In this document: positions 20,915-29,732 of the stretch, one piece after another
Position numbering within the stretch: the first letter of the stretch is position 1
Layout of the letters: each line of letters opens with the position of its first letter
DNA from: Cellulosimicrobium sp. CUA-896
GTDB lineage: Bacteria; Actinomycetota; Actinomycetes; Actinomycetales; Cellulomonadaceae
Direction: 5' to 3'
Length of the DNA stretch: 64,000 bases
Assembly (NCBI RefSeq): GCF_001942335.1
Contig: NZ_MKKH01000009.1
Location: forward strand, 23,766-87,765
The notes under the pieces: generated by a model
The model's database searches: none
Seen by the model: only the letters and a program-made list of their open reading frames with translations
What the model was told of the DNA's origin: nothing
Made by a program: the position numbers and the translations under genes

Positions 20915-21810
20915 CTCGCGGTCCCCGCTCCCGAGCCGGAGCCGGAGCCGGAGCCGGAGGACAGCGTCGCCGCGAGCTCGGCCGAGCGGTCGCGCGCCGC
21001 CTCGAGCGCGTCGAGGAACGCAGCCCGCACACCGCCGGCGTCGAGCCGGCGCAGCGCCGCCACGGTGGTCCCGCCGGGAGACGACACGCGCTCGCGCAGG
21101 AGCGCCGGGTGCTCCCCCGTCTCGGCCAGCATCGTCGCCGCGCCGCGCACGGTCGCGGTCGCGAGCTCGAGCGCCGTCGCCCGGGTCAGGCCGAGCAGCA
21201 CCCCCGCCTCCGCGAGCGCGTCGACGACGTAGAACACGTACGCCGGGCCGGACCCCGACAGCGCGCCCACCGCGTCCTGGTCCTTCTCCGCGACGCGGAC
21301 CACGAGCCCGGTGGCGGCGAGCAGGCGCTCGACGAGGGCGAGGTGCTCCTGCGTCGCCGACGCACCGCCGCTCACCGCGCTCACGCCGGCGCCGACGACC
21401 GACGGCGTGTTCGGCATGACGCGCACCACGGGCGTCCCCGCGGGCAGACGCTGCTCGTAGAACGCCGTGGGCAGCCCGACGACGACGCTCACCACGACCG
21501 TCCCGGGGGCGACCGCGTCGCGCACCTGCGCGAGGAGCGCGTCGACGTCCTTCGGCTTGACCGCGACGACGACGACGCCCGCACCCCGCGCGGCGGTGAC
21601 GTTGTCCGCGGTGACCTCGACCCCGTACCGCTCGGCGAGCTCGTCGCCGCGCGCGGGGCGGCGCACCGTGGCGACCACCTCCCCGGGCTCCCAGCCCCCC
21701 GCGAGCGCACCGGACAGGACGGTCTCTCCCATGACGCCGGCGCCGAGGACGGCGAGGCGTGGGCGGTGCGGGCTGTCGGTCGGTTCGGTCGGGTCGGTGG
21801 TGCCGGTCAT
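20911..21810 (-). CDS. proC: Pyrroline-5-carboxylate reductase
   Basis: Last step of proline biosynthesis: reduces pyrroline 5-carboxylate with NAD(P)H. 299 residues, intact. An N-terminal Rossmann motif (LAVLGAGVMGETVLSG at about 20) is followed by VVVAVKPKD, VRVMPNTPS and the dimer-interface block ALSGSGPAYVF and RERVSSPGGTT, all typical of ProC. The C-terminus ends in a low-complexity serine-glycine repeat encoded by a 6-bp tandem repeat (about 20933-20960), which is unusual but harmless. The stop overlaps the start of the LacI-type gene. Confidence 0.95.
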   Translation of the reverse strand: MTGTTDPTEPTDSPHRPRLAVLGAGVMGETVLSGALAGGWEPGEVVATVRRPARGDELAERYGVEVTADNVTAARGAGVVVVAVKPKDVDALLAQVRDAVAPGTVVVSVVVGLPTAFYEQRLPAGTPVVRVMPNTPSVVGAGVSAVSGGASATQEHLALVERLLAATGLVVRVAEKDQDAVGALSGSGPAYVFYVVDALAEAGVLLGLTRATALELATATVRGAATMLAETGEHPALLRERVSSPGGTTVAALRRLDAGGVRAAFLDALEAARDRSAELAATLSSGSGSGSGSGAGTAR

Positions 21811-21906
21811 GCGTCGTCAGCTCCCGTCGGCGGCGTGATCAGGGCATTCTTGCGCAAATGCGTCCGCCGGGGAACGCGCCGCTGCGCCTCCGGGACGGGC
21901 CGCGCC

Positions 21907-22590
21907 TCACATCGGGTAGGCGTCGTAGACGTCCTCGACGACGTCGGCGGGCCCGGTGGCCTGCAGGACGGCGGTGCCGTTGCGCCACGTGACCGTGGCG
22001 GACCCGCCGTCGCCGGGCACGACGACCACGGTCCCGACGGTCTCGCCCTCCACGGTGACGTCGTCCCGCGACGTCGGCTCGGCACCGTCGAGGAGCGCGG
22101 TCGCGGCGGTCTCCGCCTCCTCGGGCGTGGGCCACTGCCCCGCGACCACGGTCACCGTCGTGGCGCCGTCGCCCTCCGCGTCGGCGTACACGAGCTCGTA
22201 CGCCTCGAGGGCGCCGGCGGCGGTCCACGCGTCGGTCCCGGCGTCGCTGCGCAGGGCGAGGTCGAGGACGGTCGCGGGCAGGGCCTGGGCGAACGGGGTG
22301 CTCGCCGTGCGCTCGACCGGCTCGATCGCGGGGGTCGGCGCGTCGGCCGTGACGGTGACGGTCGGCGCCGGCTCGCCCTGCGCGTCCGACCGCGCGAACC
22401 CCGGCCACACGAGCGCGAGGAGGGTCACGACGAGCCCGACGACGAGCACGAGGCCGAGGAGCACGACGAGGCGCCGGCGCCGGTAGACGGCGGGCGGGAC
22501 GGGCCGCGTGTGGCGGCGGTCGCTCGCGCCCACGGCGTCGCGCGGCCGGACCGGGCCGTGGGGGGTTCGGCTGCTGGTCGGCTGGCCCAT
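21907..22590 (-). CDS. Single-pass membrane protein of unknown function
   Basis: 227 residues, intact, start ATG preceded by GAAGGAGGAG. A basic cytoplasmic N-terminus of about 40 residues leads to one strongly hydrophobic segment (about 43-66). A threonine/valine-rich extracytoplasmic domain follows, with no cysteine and no motif I recognise. The domain repeats short beta-strand-like stretches (TVTVVAGQWPTPEEAE, GTVVVVPGDGG). It lies 28 bases downstream of the potassium-channel gene and 96 bases upstream of proC on the same strand, so it may belong to the channel transcript. No function is assigned. Confidence 0.75.
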   Translation of the reverse strand: MGQPTSSRTPHGPVRPRDAVGASDRRHTRPVPPAVYRRRRLVVLLGLVLVVGLVVTLLALVWPGFARSDAQGEPAPTVTVTADAPTPAIEPVERTASTPFAQALPATVLDLALRSDAGTDAWTAAGALEAYELVYADAEGDGATTVTVVAGQWPTPEEAETAATALLDGAEPTSRDDVTVEGETVGTVVVVPGDGGSATVTWRNGTAVLQATGPADVVEDVYDAYPM

Positions 22591-22618
22591 CGGTGCTCCT
22601 CCTTCGACGGCGCCCAGC

Positions 22619-23167
22619 CTAGGGCTCGGGGTGCCTCGGAGCGGGGACCTCGGCGCCCGCCCCGCCGTTCGCCCGCCGCTCCGCCCGGGCGCGCACCCGC
22701 CCGGTGGCCACCGACACGAGCACGCCGACGACGAGCAGGTCGAGGACGATCTGGACCATCGTGACGATCTTCGCCGCGTCCCCCGTCGGGTGGACGTCCC
22801 CGTACCCCACCGTCCCCAGGGTCACGACCGCGAAGTAGAGCGCGTCCGTGCGGGTGGCGATGCCGACGAACTGGTCGGCCATGACGTAGTACACCGCGGC
22901 GAAGAAGGTGATGAGCGGGAGCAGCAGCCCGACCACGGACTGCACGCGCACGCTCGGTTCGTGCCACGCGCGCACCTGCCGGCGCACCTGCACGGTGAGC
23001 ACCGCGCACAGCAGGACGAGGCCGACCGCGAAGACCGCGACCTGCGCGCCGGGCGGGCTCCCGTCGTGCGGGAGCGGGACGCCGTAGTACACGGTGAGGC
23101 ACGCGACCGTGGAGGCCAGCGTGAGGACCGGGGTCCACCACGCGCTGTCGTGCGGGAACGGTCGCAT
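22619..23167 (-). CDS. Two-pore-helix potassium channel family protein
   Basis: Predicted potassium channel, 182 residues. Two N-terminal hydrophobic segments (about 11-30 and 42-60), a third (about 78-98), the selectivity filter TVGYGD in LGTVGYGDVHPTG, and a final membrane helix (about 128-150) with a short basic tail. No ligand-binding (RCK or CNMP) domain. On the minus strand CATCCT lies six bases before the ATG, compatible with a leaderless transcript. Divergent from radA. Confidence 0.85.
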   Translation of the reverse strand: MRPFPHDSAWWTPVLTLASTVACLTVYYGVPLPHDGSPPGAQVAVFAVGLVLLCAVLTVQVRRQVRAWHEPSVRVQSVVGLLLPLITFFAAVYYVMADQFVGIATRTDALYFAVVTLGTVGYGDVHPTGDAAKIVTMVQIVLDLLVVGVLVSVATGRVRARAERRANGGAGAEVPAPRHPEP

Positions 23168-23257
23168 GCGCCCAGGATGGCGCGTCCCGGGGCGGACCGC
23201 TCGGGAGCCGCTCCCGCGGGTCGCGCCGGAGCCCGCGACCGTGTCGGGGGCCGTCGC

Positions 23258-23263
23258 TACCGT
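23258..23263 (+). promoter_or_regulatory. Likely -10 box of radA (leaderless)
   Basis: TACCGT fits the actinobacterial TANNNT -10 element and ends seven bases before the radA GTG. That spacing puts the first transcribed base at the start codon. No Shine-Dalgarno sequence precedes the GTG. Confidence 0.45.
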
Positions 23264-23270
23264 GGCCCGC

Positions 23271-24750
23271 GTGACGTCGACGACGAGCGCGCCCTCCCGG
23301 TCCGGTGGTGGCGCCAAGCGGACCCGCCCGCCTACCGCTGCACGGAGTGCGGCTGGACCACCGCGAAGTGGGCGGGCCGGTGCGGCGAGTGCCAGGAGTG
23401 GGGCACGGTCACGGAGGACGCGCCCGCGGCGGCGGGCCCGCGCACGGCGGCGGTCGTCCCCACGCGTTCGCCGGCGCGGCCCATCGCGGAGATCGACGTC
23501 GAGGCGGCGCGGGCCGCGCCGACCGGGGTGGCCGAGCTCGACCGCGTCCTCGGGGGCGGCATCGTGCCCGGGGCGGTCGTCCTGCTCGCGGGCGAGCCCG
23601 GCGTCGGCAAGTCCACGCTCCTGCTCGCGGTGGCGAGCAACGTCGCCGCCGGCGCGTCCGACCTGCCCACGGCGGCCCGCGGAGCGGCGCCCGGTGCGAC
23701 GTCGCCCCCGAGGCGCGTCCTGTACGTCACCGGCGAGGAGTCGGCCGGCCAGGTGCGCCTGCGGGCGGAGCGGGTCGGCGCGCTCGCCCCGGGGCTGCTC
23801 CTCGCGGCCGAGACCGACCTCGCGACGGTCCTCGGGCACGTCGAGGCGACCGACCCGGACCTCCTGGTCGTCGACTCGGTCCAGACGATCGCCTCCGCAC
23901 AGGTCGAGGGCGCGCCCGGCGGGGTCGGCCAGGTGCGCGAGGTCGCCGCGGCGCTCATCGGCGCCGCGAAGGCGCGCGACCTGCCCGTGATCCTCGTCGG
24001 CCACGTCACGAAGGACGGGTCGGTCGCCGGCCCCCGCACGCTCGAGCACCTCGTCGACGTCGTGTGCCAGTTCGAGGGCGACCGCCACTCGCGCCTGCGC
24101 CTGGTGCGCGCCGTGAAGAACCGCTACGGGCCGACGGACGAGGTCGGCTGCTTCGACCTCACCGAGGACGGGATCGTCGGCCTCGCCGACCCGAGCGGCC
24201 TGTTCCTGTCGCACACGGGCGCGGGCGTGCCCGGCACGTGCATCTCCGTGACCGTCGAGGGGCGGCGGCCGCTCGCGCTCGAGCTCCAGGCGCTCGTCGT
24301 GCCGAGCTCGCTCGCCAACCCGCGCCGCACGACGAACGGCGTCGACGCGAGCCGCCTCGCGATGATCCTCGCCGTCATGCACCGGCACGCGGGCGTGCGG
24401 CTCGTCGACCAGGACGTCTACGTCTCGACGGTGGGCGGGGCGAAGGTCGCCGAGCCGGCCGCCGACCTCTCCATCGCGCTGTCGGTGCTGTCGCGCGCGA
24501 GGACACGGCGCTGCCGGCCGGGACGGTGGCCTTCGGGGAGGTCGGCCTGGCGGGCGACATCCGGCAGGTCACCGGGCTCGACCGACGGCTCGCCGAGGCG
24601 GCCCGGCTGGGCTTCACGCGCGCCGTCGTGCCGCGGGGGTCGTTCCCCCGGCCGGTGGACGGCATGACGGTCCTGCCCGCTCGCCACCTCGGCGAGGCGT
24701 TCGAGCTCGCGCGGTCGGGGGCCGCGAGCGAGGGCCGCTCCCCGGCGTGA
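23271..24750 (+). CDS. radA: DNA repair protein RadA (two frameshifts)
   Basis: Recombination ATPase that helps process branched DNA intermediates. About 493 residues after restoring bases lost near 23332 and 24505. N-terminal four-cysteine zinc finger (RCTECGW ... CGECQEWGT), Walker A GEPGVGKST, the RadA-specific KNRYG (in RAVKNRYGPTDEVGCFD), then a C-terminal Lon-like domain (STVGGAKVAEPAADL, GEVGLAGDIRQV). The chosen start is a GTG placed seven bases after a -10 box. An ATG start is not available. Followed 76 bases later by disA, a neighbourhood common in actinobacteria and firmicutes. Confidence 0.93.
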
Positions 24751-24814
24751 CCGGATCGTGACCGACGCCGGGCGAGGAGCCGCGTCGTCCCGGGCCGCGC
24801 GCGGGGCCGCAGCG

Positions 24815-24820
24815 TAGGAT
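24815..24820 (+). promoter_or_regulatory. Likely -10 box of disA (leaderless)
   Basis: TAGGAT, a good TANNNT match, ends six bases before the disA GTG, again implying a leaderless mRNA separate from or additional to radA read-through. Confidence 0.45.
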
Positions 24821-24826
24821 CGCGTC

Positions 24827-25911
24827 GTGGTCACCTCCCCCGCGCACCCCGACGAGCTGCTCCGGGAGACGCTCGCCGCCGTCGCGCCCGGTACCGAGCT
24901 GCGCGACGGTCTCGAGCGGATCCTGCGCGGCCGGACCGGCGCCCTCATCGTGCTCGGCCTGGACGCCGTCGTCGACGAGATGTGCTCGGGCGGGTTCGAG
25001 CTCGACGTCGGCTTCTCCGCGACGCGCCTGCGCGAGCTGTCGAAGATGGACGGGGCGGTCGTGCTCGACCACGAGGCGAACCGCATCCTGCGCGCCGCGG
25101 TCCAGCTCCTGCCCGACCCGACCATCGAGACGACGGAGTCCGGCACGCGGCACCGCACCGCGGAGCGCGTCGCGAAGCAGAGCGGCTTCCCGGTCATCTC
25201 CGTGAGCCAGTCGATGCGGATCGTCGCGCTCTACGTCGGCGGCCAGCGGCACGTGCTCGAGGACTCCGACACGATCCTCTCGCGCGCCAACCAGGCCCTC
25301 GCGACGCTCGAGCGGTACCGCTCGCGCCTGGACGAGGTCTCCGGCACCCTCTCGGCCCTCGAGATCGAGGACCTGGTCACGGTGCGCGACGTGTGCGCGG
25401 TGGTCCAGCGTCTCGAGATGGTGGGGCGGATCTCCGAGGAGATCGCGGGCTACGTCATCGAGCTCGGCACCGACGGCCGGCTGCTCGCGCTCCAGCTCGA
25501 CGAGCTCATCGGCGGGATCGGTTCGGACCGCGAGTTCGTCATCCGCGACTACGTGGACCTCGCACGCCGGGACCGCTCCCTCGCCGACGTGCAGAAGGCC
25601 CTCGGCGGCCTGGACTCGACGCAGCTGCTCGACCTCGGGCAGATCGGCCGCGTGCTCGACCTCCCGGGCGGCGGCGACGCGCTCGCGCGGCCGTCGCTCC
25701 CCACGGGTACCGCCTGCTGTCGAAGGTCCCGCGCCTCCCGGCGACGATCATCGACCGGCTCGTCGCGCACTTCGGCGGGCTGCAGAAGCTGCTGGCCGCG
25801 AGCATCGACGACCTCATGACGGTGGACGGCGTGGGCGAGCAGCGCGCGCGGGCCGTGCGCGAGGGGCTGTCGCGGCTCGCCGAGTCCAGCATCCTCGAGC
25901 GGTACGTCTGA
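24827..25911 (+). CDS. disA: DNA integrity scanning protein DisA, diadenylate cyclase (one frameshift)
   Basis: Makes cyclic di-AMP from two ATP and couples this to branched-DNA sensing. 361 residues after restoring one base near 25692 (GGG read as GG). The DAC domain (about 1-150) has the catalytic [14 protein letters not shown] and [16 protein letters not shown] helical linker is followed by a C-terminal helix-hairpin-helix DNA-binding domain ([20 protein letters not shown]). Length and motifs match actinobacterial DisA. The radA neighbour supports a shared role in DNA damage control. Confidence 0.95.
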
Positions 25912-25954
25912 CGGGCGTCCCGCCGACCGCAGCGCGGCCCGGCGGACGCTCCGC

Positions 25955-26752
25955 CTACCCCTCCGCCGGCGGAGCGGACGGCTCGGCGGGCGTCTCCGCC
26001 GGGGCCGCGGGCTCGCCGGTCTGCTCCGGCTGCGCGGGCGGCTGGTCGCCGCTCCCGTCCGCGCCCTGCGCCGGCTCCTCGGTGGTCTCCGCGGGCCCGC
26101 CCTCGGTCCCGCCCGGCTCGGCCGGCTCGGCCGGCTCGGCCGGCGGCGCGGGCGGGTTCGGGTCGAGCACCGTGAACGTCGCCGGGGCGCTCGTCGCCCC
26201 GTCGACGCCGGCGAGGCCCACGACCGCCGTGAACGTCCCGTACCCCGCCTCGGGCTGGTCGGGTGCGCAGCCCTCGACGGAGCGCCGGCGGTCCCACCGG
26301 ACGGTGGCCGACACCTCGTCGCCCCGGCTCATGAGCAGGGGCCGCTCCTGGGTCGCGCAGTGCGCGGAGGACCAGACCACCTCGTCGCCCGCGCGCACGA
26401 GCACCGGGCGGCCGGCGTCGGAGCCGTCGACCAGGCACGGGCGCGCGCCGACGTGGCGCATCGTCACGTGGAGCTCGACCGCCTCGTCGACCGTGAACTC
26501 CGGGTCCGACGGCGCCAGGGTCAGCTCGAGGGCGCCCGCGCCGCAGTCGCGCGGTGGTCCCAACGGCTCCGGCGTCGGCGGCGCCGCGCGTCCCGTCGAG
26601 ACGTCGTCGGCACCGACCATGGGCTGCACCGCACGCACGACCACCCGGCCGAGCAGCACGAGGCCCGTCACCAGCGCGGCGAGCAGGACCAGGGCGAGGA
26701 CGCGACGACGCACGAAGACGGCTCGCGACGGTCGCGTGCCCTGCGTGCTCAC
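25955..26752 (-). CDS. Membrane-anchored extracytoplasmic protein of unknown function
   Basis: 265 residues from a GTG preceded by GGGAG. A basic N-terminus and one hydrophobic segment (about 15-35) anchor the protein. The outside domain (about 70-175) looks like a single beta-sandwich with two likely disulfide pairs (cysteines in PRDCGAG, RPCLVDG, SAHCATQ, EGCAPDQ). The C-terminal third is low complexity, rich in proline, alanine and glutamate, with a 9-bp DNA tandem repeat near 26105-26140 encoding repeats of EPA. Convergent with disA and divergent from mutY. Function unknown. Confidence 0.75.
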   Translation of the reverse strand: MSTQGTRPSRAVFVRRRVLALVLLAALVTGLVLLGRVVVRAVQPMVGADDVSTGRAAPPTPEPLGPPRDCGAGALELTLAPSDPEFTVDEAVELHVTMRHVGARPCLVDGSDAGRPVLVRAGDEVVWSSAHCATQERPLLMSRGDEVSATVRWDRRRSVEGCAPDQPEAGYGTFTAVVGLAGVDGATSAPATFTVLDPNPPAPPAEPAEPAEPGGTEGGPAETTEEPAQGADGSGDQPPAQPEQTGEPAAPAETPAEPSAPPAEG

Positions 26753-26802
26753 CCGTGCTCCCGGAGTCTCGTGTCGGACGTGGGCTCCTACGCTAGTGGC
26801 CC

Positions 26803-26934
26803 GTGCCGCCATCCCGGCCGAGCCGCGCCGCGCGGCGCCACGCCGCCCGCACAGCCGTACGCCGCACCACCGCACCACCGCACGACCGCACCAGCCGCCC
26901 ACGGGCGCAGGACCACCGGAGGAACCGGCAGTGA
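26803..26934 (+). CDS. Possible 43-codon leader peptide before mutY
   Basis: A GTG lies eight bases after a TACGCT -10-like box (26789-26794) and opens a 43-residue arginine-rich frame. Its TGA overlaps the mutY GTG (GTGA), and the mutY ribosome-binding site GGAGG lies within it. The arrangement would couple mutY translation to a leaderless upstream frame. The peptide has no recognisable feature, and GC-rich sequence makes open frames by chance, so this is tentative. Confidence 0.25.
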   Translation: MPPSRPSRAARRHAARTAVRRTTAPPHDRTSRPRAQDHRRNRQ

Positions 26935-27917
26935 CACCGGCAGTGACACCGGCAATGGCACCGGCAGCGAGCGCAGCACCCACGCCGCCGACGCCGGGCG
27001 CGTCGCGCGCCGGGGCGTCGTCCCCCGCCGTCGCGCGCGACGCGCCGCGGTCGCCGCGGTGCGCGACGCGGTCGGGGCGTGGTTCGCGCGCACGGCCCGC
27101 GACCTGCCCTGGCGCGCGGACGACCGCACGGCCTGGGGCGTGCTCGTGAGCGAGGTGATGCTGCAGCAGACGCCCGTGGTGCGCGTGGAGCCCGTCTGGC
27201 GCGAGTGGCTCGAACGGTGGCCCGCGCCGGCCGACCTCGCGGCCGCCCCGACCGCCGACGTGCTGCGGGCCTGGGGACGGCTCGGCTACCCGCGCCGGGC
27301 GCTGCGCCTCCAGGAGTGCGCCCGCGCATCGTGGACCACCACGACGGCGAGGTGCCCCGCGGCGAGGAGGCGCTGCGCGCCCTGCCCGGCATCGGCGAGT
27401 ACACGGCCGCCGCCGTCACGGCGTTCGCGCACGGTCGCCGCGCGGTCGTCGTCGACACCAACGTGCGCCGCGTGCTCGCCCGGGTCTCGCGGGCCGGGCG
27501 CTGCCGGCGCCGTCGTACACCGCTGCCGAGCGAGCGCTGGCCGCCGCCGTCGCGCCACCGGACGACTCCGCGGCGACGCGGTGGGCCGCGGCGTCGATGG
27601 AGCTCGGCGCGCTCGTCTGCACCGCGCGCGCCCCGCGGTGCGGGGCGTGCCCGGTCCGGGACCGGTGCGCGTGGCGGGCCGCGGGCCGCCCCGCGGACGA
27701 GCACGCGGACCGCCGCCGTACCCAGGCCTGGGCCGGGACCGACCGGCAGGTGCGCGGACGCGTCATGGCCGCGCTGCGCGAGGCGGAGGGCCCGGTCCCC
27801 CGCGACCTCGTCGGCGCCGTGTGGCACGACGCGGTGCAGCTCGACCGCTGCGTGGCCGGACTCGTGGAGGACGGCCTCGTCGAGCAGGACGGCGAGGCCC
27901 TGCGCCTACCTGCCTGA
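26931..27917 (+). CDS. mutY: A/G-specific adenine glycosylase MutY (three frameshifts)
   Basis: Removes adenine mispaired with 8-oxoguanine. About 329 residues after restoring three lost bases (near 27045, 27325 and 27510). The HhH-GPD domain has LPWR, VMLQQTPVVRVEPVW, the hairpin PGIGEYTAAAV and VVDTNVRRVL with the catalytic aspartate. The iron-sulfur cluster cysteines follow the pattern C-x6-C-x2-C-x5-C. The C-terminal NUDIX-like domain of long MutYs is absent; a short winged-helix-like tail (LREAEGPVPRDLV) takes its place, as in other short actinobacterial versions. The GTG start has GGAGG eight bases upstream. The first 15 codons come from a 12-bp tandem repeat. Confidence 0.9.
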
Positions 27918-27938
27918 GCGACGCCGCGCCCGGACGGG

Positions 27939-28481
27939 TCAGGTGAGGTCGAGGAGCATGCGCGTGTTGCCGAGGGTGTTCGGCTTGACCCGCGCCAGGT
28001 CGAGGAACTCCGCGACCCCGTCGTCGTGCGAGCGCAGGAGCTCGGCGTAGACCTCGGCGGACACGGGGGCGCCGTCGATCGGGCGAAACCCGTGCCGGGC
28101 GAAGAAGCCCACCTCGAACGTGAGGCAGAAGACCCGCCGCAGACCGAGGGCGCGGGCGCGGGCGAGCAGCTCGCCGACGAGCGCGTCCCCCACGCGCCGC
28201 CCGCGCCACGCCGGGTCGACCGCGAGCGTGCGGATCTCCGCCAGGTCGTCCCACATGACGTGCAGCGCCCCGCAGCCCACGACCTCGGCGTCGGCGTCGG
28301 GGTCCGCCGGAGCGGCCACGACGAACTCCTGCACCGACTCGTAGTAGCCGACCATCTCCTTGGCGAGGAGGATGCGCTCCTCCGCGTACGGCTGCACGAG
28401 CGCGCGGATGGCGCGGACGTCCGCCGGCACGGCGGACCGGACACTCACCGGCGAGAGCGCGGCGGGAGGGTGGGACGACAC
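27939..28481 (-). CDS. argA: Amino-acid N-acetyltransferase (Rv2747-type N-acetylglutamate synthase)
   Basis: GNAT-fold acetyltransferase, 180 residues, intact. It matches the short mycobacterial ArgA (Rv2747) along its whole length: LVQPYAEERILLAKEMV, VVGCGALHVMWDDLAEIRT, RGRRVGDALVGELL (acetyl-CoA loop), FFARHGF and the C-terminal LDLARVKPNTLGNTRML. The known relative makes N-acetylglutamate, the first step of arginine synthesis. The GTG start follows a -10-like TACAGT by six bases. Convergent with mutY. Confidence 0.9.
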   Translation of the reverse strand: MSSHPPAALSPVSVRSAVPADVRAIRALVQPYAEERILLAKEMVGYYESVQEFVVAAPADPDADAEVVGCGALHVMWDDLAEIRTLAVDPAWRGRRVGDALVGELLARARALGLRRVFCLTFEVGFFARHGFRPIDGAPVSAEVYAELLRSHDDGVAEFLDLARVKPNTLGNTRMLLDLT

Positions 28482-28487
28482 GCCGTC

Positions 28488-28493
28488 ACTGTA
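28488..28493 (-). promoter_or_regulatory. Likely -10 box of argA (leaderless)
   Basis: On the minus strand TACAGT is followed by six bases and the argA GTG. Just upstream, 28513-28536 is unusually AT-rich, with imperfect inverted half sites TGCATA and TACGCA that could bind a regulator. Confidence 0.4.
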
Positions 28494-28540
28494 CGCGCGC
28501 ACACGCTCTGATGCATACCTATCCACCAATACGCATAGAT

Positions 28541-29491
28541 TCAGCCGCCGGCGACGAGCCGCGACGCCGTGATCTCGTCGACGACGAGGTCGGTCACGAC
28601 ACCCGCCCGCAGCGCGGCGCGCAGCGGGGCCACCTTGTTGTCGCCGGCCACCGCGCACACGCGGCGCGGCACCCGGCGCAGCTCGTCCGGCGACGGCCCG
28701 GTCGCCCGCTCGTTCAGCGCGACGTCGCGGTAGGTGCCGTCGGGGCGCAGGAAGACGGTGCACACGTCGCCGACGACGCCCTCCTCCTCGAGCACCGCGA
28801 TGTCCTCCGGCTCGAGGTAGCCGGCCGCGTAGACGTGCGACGGCACGCCGCCCGAGACGGCCCCGACCGAGAAGAGGGCGATGTCCGCGCGGTGCTGGAC
28901 GTCGAGGACGCGCCGCACCGACCGCTCACGCCACATGGCGCGCTTCGTCTCGGCGTAGTCGAAGAACGCCGGGACTGGGAAATGGTGCACGTGCGCGTCG
29001 AACGCCGTGCCGAACCCCGCGATGAGGTCGCCCGCGTAGTGGACGCCGGACGTGCGCGTGTTCGCCGCGCCGTTGAGCTGCACGACGGCGCTGCCCCGCG
29101 TCGCCTTCCGCGGCAGGTGCCTCGAGACCGCCGAGAGCGTGGTCCCCCACGCGATGCCGAGGATCATGTCCGAGTCGAACCACGACGAGAGCAGGCGTGC
29201 GGTCGTCATCGCGACCTGCTCGAGACGGTCCACCTGTGCCGCCTGGTCCGGCACCGGGACGACGTAGGCGTCGATGCCCCACGTGCTCGCGATCTGCTGC
29301 CCGACGCCCGGGGCGCGGCTGCTCGTGGGCCGCAGCGAGATCTCCACGAGCCCCGTCTCGCGAGCCCGCTTGACGAGCCGGGAGACGGTCGACCGCGACG
29401 TGCGCAGGTGCTTGGCGATCGCCTCCATCTTCATGTCCTGCAGGTAGTACATCGACGCCGCACGCAGCACGTCCTGCTCCCGGTCCACCAT
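28541..29491 (-). CDS. SorC-family sugar-responsive regulator, probably of glycerol genes
   Basis: Transcription regulator, 316 residues, intact. The N-terminal helix-turn-helix (YYLQDMKMEAIAKHL then TSRSTVSRLVKRA) precedes a SorC/DeoR-type effector-binding domain (ILGIAWGTTL, GVPSHVYAAGYL, AVAGDNKVAPLRAAL). Start ATG after GAGGAGG. It is transcribed away from glpD, and a perfect palindrome lies in the shared region. Control of glpD-glpF-glpK, with a phosphorylated glycerol metabolite as effector, is the natural inference but is not shown by sequence alone. Confidence 0.85.
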   Translation of the reverse strand: MVDREQDVLRAASMYYLQDMKMEAIAKHLRTSRSTVSRLVKRARETGLVEISLRPTSSRAPGVGQQIASTWGIDAYVVPVPDQAAQVDRLEQVAMTTARLLSSWFDSDMILGIAWGTTLSAVSRHLPRKATRGSAVVQLNGAANTRTSGVHYAGDLIAGFGTAFDAHVHHFPVPAFFDYAETKRAMWRERSVRRVLDVQHRADIALFSVGAVSGGVPSHVYAAGYLEPEDIAVLEEEGVVGDVCTVFLRPDGTYRDVALNERATGPSPDELRRVPRRVCAVAGDNKVAPLRAALRAGVVTDLVVDEITASRLVAGG

Positions 29492-29524
29492 GACGCCTCC
29501 TCGTCTCCGGTCGTCCCCTCATTC

Positions 29525-29538
29525 TGCACGTTCGTGCA
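29525..29538. promoter_or_regulatory. Candidate operator between the SorC regulator and glpD
   Basis: TGCACG-TT-CGTGCA, a perfect 6-bp inverted repeat with a 2-base spacer, 34 bases before the regulator start and about 195 before glpD. No second copy was found by eye. Confidence 0.4.
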
Positions 29539-29732
29539 CAGCGCTTGCGCGTCCGTTCGCCGCGTGGTGGTGTGAAGGACGTGCGGAGACGTCGCAGCAC
29601 AGGGCGGCGGGCTCCGAGCAGACGGTTCCTCTCGCGCTCCTGGTGCGGACGTGGGACCGTCGCTCTGAGCGCACCAGGTGCGTCGGCATCTCGGAGCGCA
29701 CGCACGGCGGGCGACGAAGAGAGGTTGGACGG

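Noticed and set aside
20933..20960. 6-bp tandem repeat at the end of proC as a phase-variation switch
   Set aside because: A hexanucleotide repeat cannot change the reading frame; it only alters the length of a Ser-Gly tail.
28526..28534. CATAGA on the plus strand upstream of argA
   Set aside because: It differs from CATAGG in the last base, points away from any gene start and lacks the GCT partner.
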